Positions 59,166 to 64,000 of a DNA stretch of 64,000 nucleotides are shown piece after piece. Made by a program: the position numbers and the translations under genes. The notes under the pieces are model-generated. The model ran no database searches and was not told the DNA's origin. It was given only the letters and a program-made list of their open reading frames with translations. This DNA comes from Ulva prolifera. Lineage: Eukaryota > Chlorophyta > Ulvophyceae > Ulvales > Ulvaceae. The DNA is taken from positions 3,162,001 through 3,226,000 of the forward strand of contig CM041196.1 of the NCBI GenBank assembly GCA_023078555.1, in the 5' to 3' direction. Within the stretch, counting starts at the first letter, position 1, and each line of letters begins with the position of its first letter.

Positions 59166-59767
59166 GTTGTTCTGGGCTTCAAGCGCCTCTGCAGTCGTGA
59201 CGCATCAACGTTGTTGACTCAGAGCCCCTTGATCGTGAGCAGCTCTGTACATGTGGTACGTGCTGTGCTGGTACGTGGCAGCTGGCTGTGCATGCTGGTG
59301 AGTGATCTCTATCTGTTGGCAACTACTTCTGCTGGTGACTACTGTTCGTACACTGCTGCTCCGGACACAGATGTGGAAGCCTCTCCCGGTGAGGCAGGAG
59401 GGCCGCTTCAGCTTGGGGGCTCTCTGCGATATCACAGTCTGGAGCTCTGGATGCAGCATATGCAGCTGGATGTAGCCTGTAGGCTTGGGGCCTCTTCAAC
59501 TGGGCTGGTGCAAAATGATGCTGTAGTGCTACATGTTGATCAGTAGCTCATGGTACTCCGGCCTGGCCGCAGTGCTCATCATGGCAGTGCTCATCATGGT
59601 GGTCACACCGGGTGACAGTGCTGTCAGTAGCAGGCAGCATGGCATGGTATATGAGCTCCGCACTGTCTCATGGGCTGGCCATGGCAGTGAAGGCCAGGCC
59701 TGGTTACAAGTAGCGTGGTAGATCATGACTGACTGACATGAGAAACTTGCGGACAAAGTGGTCCTCC
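59166..59767. other. No supported gene
   Basis: Short frames only; no motif recognised. Confidence 0.35.
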
Positions 59768-59839
59768 CATTAATTCGGAGCTGTCAATGTCCTTTTCAGG
59801 ATACAGATCAGTAACTGCAGATTCACTGTACTTTACAAA
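59768..59839 (+). repeat. Dispersed repeat family B, second-half copy
   Basis: TTAATTCGGAGCTGTCAATG, CCTTTTCAGGATACAGATCA and TACTTTACAAAC match the second half of the 17192-17372 copy. Confidence 0.75.
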
Positions 59840-59927
59840 CACTTACTCGAACTGCCTCCATCTTGATACATCATATCAGCATTCACACCAGACACAGAGC
59901 TGCTGCTACCAGCATCTGCGCAAAGTT

Positions 59928-59963
59928 GAACACCACAGCAAGCTATAGCTTGCTGTGGTGTTC
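59928..59963. repeat. Perfect 36-bp palindrome
   Basis: GAACACCACAGCAAGCTA is followed immediately by its exact reverse complement TAGCTTGCTGTGGTGTTC. Confidence 0.95.
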
Positions 59964-60587
59964 GAAGTTAGATCTATATATGCCTGGCAAGCCATATGCA
60001 TGGCTGTGCCAACCACCGACCCCAGTGCCTTGGTTCGTGTAGCCTTGCAGAATTCTTCGAAGAGTGCACGATCAAGCAGACACCGTGTCTGTGACATTCG
60101 AATAGCTAATGACTCCTGCGGTGCTACCTGCCGGTCTGACTGTGTCATCGTCAGAGATGGTACTACAGCCTGGTAGTACTGCAATACATCGTGTAATGCA
60201 TTTGACTGGATGCTCGGACTGCAGCAGCCGCAGCTTTGTTACTATAGTGGCAACAAACATGAGATCAATTGAATTGTTTGAATTGAGCACCTGCTCGGGT
60301 GCCACACCAGCATCGAACAACATCAATCACTGCACGATGTACTGGTTGCTGCAACAATTGGTTAACCGCAAGGACCAAGGCTGCTGCTAGTCCTGGACCC
60401 GGACGCAGGCTAGCTCAAACAGTCGCACGAATGAGTATGAACGTTCTTACATGCCATGTACATACCATTGGGCTGTGGATGGATTGTAGTTTCATTCAAG
60501 TTGCAATTTCCTGCTGCTAGCTGACAGCTGAGCTGACTGACTCCTCCAGCCAGCACTCATGAGCCTGCAGCTGCTGTGAGCCAGCTG

Positions 60588-60900
60588 TGCTACAAGGACA
60601 AAGGCAGCAAGGCGGGCAGCACCGCGAAAGAAGCAAGCAGACGAAGCAAACACCCAGACACCCACGCACGCAACACCCACCACGCCCAGAAAGCCCAACA
60701 CGTGCGCAGCAACCGACAGAGACCCGCAGACCGCCAAGCACACACCCACACACCCACCCACGCACCCACGCACCCACGCACGCACAGCTGTCTAGGCCCC
60801 ACGGCCCCCACACAACAACACAACCCCCCAACGCCGCAACGCCCGCAGCTGCACGACAGGGCCGCGCCCCACACACCGCTGCCCGAGGCCGCCCATCCCG
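60588..60900 (-). repeat. Family A copy in reverse orientation with C/A-rich tract
   Basis: GTGCTACAAGGACAAAGGCA and GGCGGGCAGCACCGCG at 60588-60630 are the reverse complement of the family A core. A C/A-rich stretch of about 270 bp follows, mirroring the G/T-rich tract that precedes the plus-strand copy at 10.1 kb. Confidence 0.7.
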
Positions 60901-61267
60901 GCCGCCCGATTGCGGGGGCTCACCCGCAATGAGCCAGCTAGCGGACAGCTGTGCATGCGCATGCCCTCCGTTACGATGGCGGCGGCCACTAGTGGCCACT
61001 TCATGGCATGTAGTCCTAGTGGATTTTGCATTCTCTCCTGCTCTGTTTATGCTCTGTTTATGGCACAGTCCACCCATATATAGTACGAGCGCCCAACTCC
61101 GCTCGCGCTGTCCATTCTCTTTCCTTACTCGGCACATACATACACCTCCAGCACTCTCCTTAAGGTAATTACTGAATGCATACATATCCTTCCAGCTTGC
61201 AGGTCCAACGTGACACAAGATTGCGCTGTTCTTCAAGAGCACTCACAGGCATCAGGCCTAGGAGTAC

Positions 61268-61375
61268 TCATGAGCATTCCTGCAGGATCCGGTACACTGA
61301 GAGCACTGATCAGTGCTCAACACACGCGTACTGAGCACTCATGGGGATCCTGCAGGTATGCTCATGGGAAAGCGC
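61268..61375. repeat. Nested inverted repeats
   Basis: ATGAGCATTCCTGCAGGATCC and GGATCCTGCAGGTATGCTCAT form imperfect arms around a smaller palindrome GAGCACTGATCAGTGCTC. Confidence 0.8.
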
Positions 61376-61405
61376 TGGCCTCAGCTGACTTGGGGTACTG
61401 GTGAT

Positions 61406-61431
61406 CACTGTTAGTATCGATACTAACAGTG
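61406..61431. repeat. Perfect 26-bp palindrome
   Basis: CACTGTTAGTATC followed by GATACTAACAGTG. Confidence 0.95.
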
Positions 61432-63480
61432 CTCCATATGTGGCAATGTTGATGATGCCCACTGGCACCCCGCTGATGCACCCCGTTGCATAGCTCATGT
61501 AGCAGTTCTGTTGAGTCACTGGCAGTCATCACGATGAAACAATTGATACATTTACAAATTGCGCGTTCACGCAGCAGCCCACTGCCTAACAAGTTACACG
61601 CACCGGGCCATTGCATATATATAGGCAAAGCAAACACACGCAACACGCCAAACCAGCGACCGGCTGCCTGCCACTACCAATCCTACGTCTCCTAGACTGC
61701 ATATGCCACCCGTGGCTGTGGCAGTGGCTGTGGCTGAACTTTGAGAGCACCAATTCAAAGTAACAGGTGCAGCACATGCATACACAGTCACAGCAAGCAT
61801 GCATGTGCTGCCTGCCACTGCCAATAGTAGGCCGCTTGTGAGAGCACAACCGGCCTCGTTGAACCAGAGAGTGCACATGCGGCACTGTGGTGATCAGCTG
61901 ATGGCTCAGCTGATCAGCTGCAGGTGACAGGCTGTCTTGCTGGCTGCTTGACTGCGGAGCAGCTGCTGCAGTTGATGTGTGCCTGCATGTCCCTGGACGC
62001 GGCGAACATATGGCACTGACCTTCGAAGCTTGGCCAAGTCTAGGAATTCGTGCGGCGAACGTGCACCGAGGTGACGTAATTACTGTCAGCCTTTCAATTG
62101 GGGCGCAAGATTGGCATGTTCTGTGCGGACGAGGCTTCCACCAGACCCTCGGGCTGCAAGTTCGAGATGCCACAATGGGGGCTGGCCCTTCGTGCTCCGC
62201 ACTTGAGCGCCCGTGTGTTCTGGTCAAACTTGATTTGATCTTGCTTGCAATGACAGCGCAGCCACGATCGTGCCAGCCGCCTGGTTGAAGATGGCCGGTG
62301 TACGTTGCCGCTCAGAGGTCTAGGCCCCTGCAGATCTGCAGCTGGGCTGGAAGGGTTCCAGCCCAGGTGCAGGGACATACGGCATCGATCACATGTGGAC
62401 ATACGGCATCGATATCGAAACAGTCAACTGTAACGTCGCCGTCGCAGCAAGCCCAGCCCTGCAGGGCCCTGGTGCCAGTTGCATCGTGGCCAGTGTTGCC
62501 CGAGGCGCAAACTTACCGCTGGGCTCCTGAGGCTCGAGATCGGAAGCGCCACTGGTGGTGGCATATGTAACCTTATGCATGCGCTCGCGCGTCCGACGGC
62601 TTCACGGGTCAGCGCACCGTTAGTTTGCGCGCGCAGCGCGCGCGTATGTCACTCGTGCGGGTCACATCGCTCAGATCTGTATACATAGCTGTTGGATTCA
62701 ACAAGCAGCCCAGCGATACCATATGAGACAGCTCTACACTCGAGGTTGACCGTGCGCGGCTGCATGGCAGTGCTGCAGGCGGTCGAACGAGTATTCGACG
62801 GTATCTGTGGATCTGATTGGACAGCGCTCGGTACTACGCCGAGCTCGGGTGCACGAGGGCGCCCTCGACCAGTCGCATGCTGCGGCCGCAGCGCACGCTG
62901 CGTTCGGAGCTGTGCAAAAAGTCGATGTGTGATGACGGTTCAGTCTCTGTACAGCTGTGCACAGGCGCAGAAGACGCGTGGCCTCGTAAGGGAACAGCGT
63001 AGCTCTCCAGTCCGCTTGCTCCATAAATTGTAAGTAATACTTGAAATATCAACTGGTTCATTCCTGTCTGGTGCCGATGTGTGGGGAGGCACCCGCTGTC
63101 TACCTGATTCCGTGGAGCGGGGCCCGTGGAATGCGTGGGCATGGTCGAACAGGTGGCGTCGCTTGCTGTAAGCTGCGGCCACAGAACCGCACGTGCACAG
63201 ACGTGAGGCTCGGCCTGACGCCCCGGCGAAGCCTTGCATCCGTTGAGGTGTGGTGCCGTCCGAAAAGAGGGTGATCCGGCCTTGTGTGAGTTCTACTGCA
63301 AGGAATCTATGGCCGTGTAGTAGTGCACGAACGATTCGATGAGTCGGGTGAAGAATCATCAAAGGCCATGAACGGCGGGTCGGCCACTGTTCGGATGAAC
63401 ATTATAGCCTTACACATCCTAAAACTCCCGAATTTGTACAGCTGAGTTCCCATCAACCATTCTCGCCCTCGCTGTCTCAA
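61432..63480. other. No supported gene
   Basis: Short overlapping frames on both strands. A repeated GACATACGGCATCGAT occurs twice at about 62374-62412, and an alternating GC run at about 62627-62643. A minus frame near 63360-63250 (RIVRALLHGHRFLAVELTQG) looks mildly coding but could not be extended. Confidence 0.35.
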
Positions 63481-63488
63481 ATGTGTAG

Positions 63489-63740
63489 GTGCCCGCAGCT
63501 ACCGACGGCCCAGCGTATCATGCATGCGGCAATTCAAAGCTGTGCGGGTCTACATGGACTGGCTGCTGCAAGCGCCAGGCGGGTATAAAGCAATCGCATC
63601 AGGTGAAGACACACAACGCATGTCACATCTTTCGTTGACTGTTCGCAACCGGCTCTGTCTCTTAGTGCACAGAAGCGTTGCGGCAGTACTGCCATCGACA
63701 TCGCAGCTCAAGCCTCGGAAGCAATTTCTTCAAACGTGAA
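63489..63740 (+). CDS. Possible exon pair of an unknown gene running off the right edge
   Basis: A plus-strand piece after a GTAG acceptor (MRQFKAVRVYMDWLLQAPGG, then YKAIAS) ends at a GTGAAG donor near 63602. A second piece after a CGCAG acceptor near 63708 reads AQASEAISSNVK to a GTGAGC donor near 63741. The two join in phase 1. No family is recognised and the rest would lie mostly outside the window. Confidence 0.3.
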
Positions 63741-64000
63741 GGTGAGCAGACCAAGCCAACGATATATGTCAACTGTCAGCGACTGCGCTGCGCCTGGACG
63801 CTGTGTCTCAACGCGCATGCGCACACGCTTACTGATCGCGGGTTTCTTCTGCATGCTCTCAGCATGCGGCCCGAAGTTGACATTATCGAATCAGTAATTT
63901 CGAATAACGCGCGATGGCTGCGCTACTGCTCAGTATGCGCGCGAGTGTGATGCCACAAGTGCGGAAACCCGATGCCTGGTGCGCATTAGCTGCAGCTGCG

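Noticed and set aside
1-64000. tRNA, rRNA, CRISPR array or bacterial operon
   Set aside because: No cloverleaf with matching arms, no rRNA-like block and no regularly spaced repeats were seen; genes are intron-rich with spliceosomal sites.

Overview
The window looks like nuclear DNA of a photosynthetic alga, most likely a green-lineage (chlorophyte-type) species with flagellar genes. The evidence is a PGRL1 gene of photosynthetic cyclic electron flow, a D27-like carotenoid isomerase, organelle-type IF-2 and RsmE genes, a dephospho-CoA kinase with a plant-like C-terminal membrane anchor, and an EFHC1/Rib72-type DM10-domain gene typical of ciliary doublet microtubules. Genes are split by many spliceosomal introns with exons of about 20-1000 bp. 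Homopolymeric G/C tracts, palindromes and short dispersed repeats are frequent. No rRNA, tRNA, CRISPR array or bacterial operon was seen. The species cannot be fixed from the sequence alone.

Layout. 1-1.1 kb: RsmE-like rRNA methyltransferase (minus), cut by the left edge. 3.0-6.4 kb: EFHC1/Rib72-like DM10 protein (minus). 7.4-8.5 kb: Ser/Pro-rich ORF (plus). 8.5-11.6 kb: gene-poor, with a G/T-rich tract and G25. 11.6-13.0 kb: dephospho-CoA kinase, five exons (plus). 13.9-14.8 kb: novel probable membrane protein (plus). 14.8-19.2 kb: gene-poor with repeats and palindromes. 19.2-23.2 kb: HOP/STI1 co-chaperone, eight exons (plus). From 24 to 51 kb every recognised gene is on the minus strand: PGRL1, D27-like, IF-2 (eleven exons), an unknown exon cluster, a voltage-gated K+ channel with a cyclic-nucleotide-binding domain, an unknown coiled-coil gene, proteasome subunit RPN9, and an AhpC/TSA peroxiredoxin-like (PRXL2/AAED1) gene. 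From about 51.2 kb to the right end the DNA is repeat-rich and has only weak gene candidates.

The genes do not form a single pathway. Several serve plastid functions (PGRL1, PRXL2/AAED1-like, D27-like, probably IF-2 and RsmE). Others are general eukaryotic housekeeping genes (STI1, RPN9, CoaE) or motility/membrane genes (EFHC-like, K+ channel). For CoaE, STI1, PGRL1, IF-2, RPN9 and PRXL2 the exon chains below were rebuilt by hand so that splice phases agree and the translation follows the family; they close in frame. The other gene models are partial. The most distinctive features are the splice donors (GTGYG in more than half of reconstructed introns, almost all acceptors GCAG), a short dispersed repeat ending TTTGTCCTTGTAACACA with about a dozen copies, and a 111-bp near-perfect palindrome at 59.1 kb.
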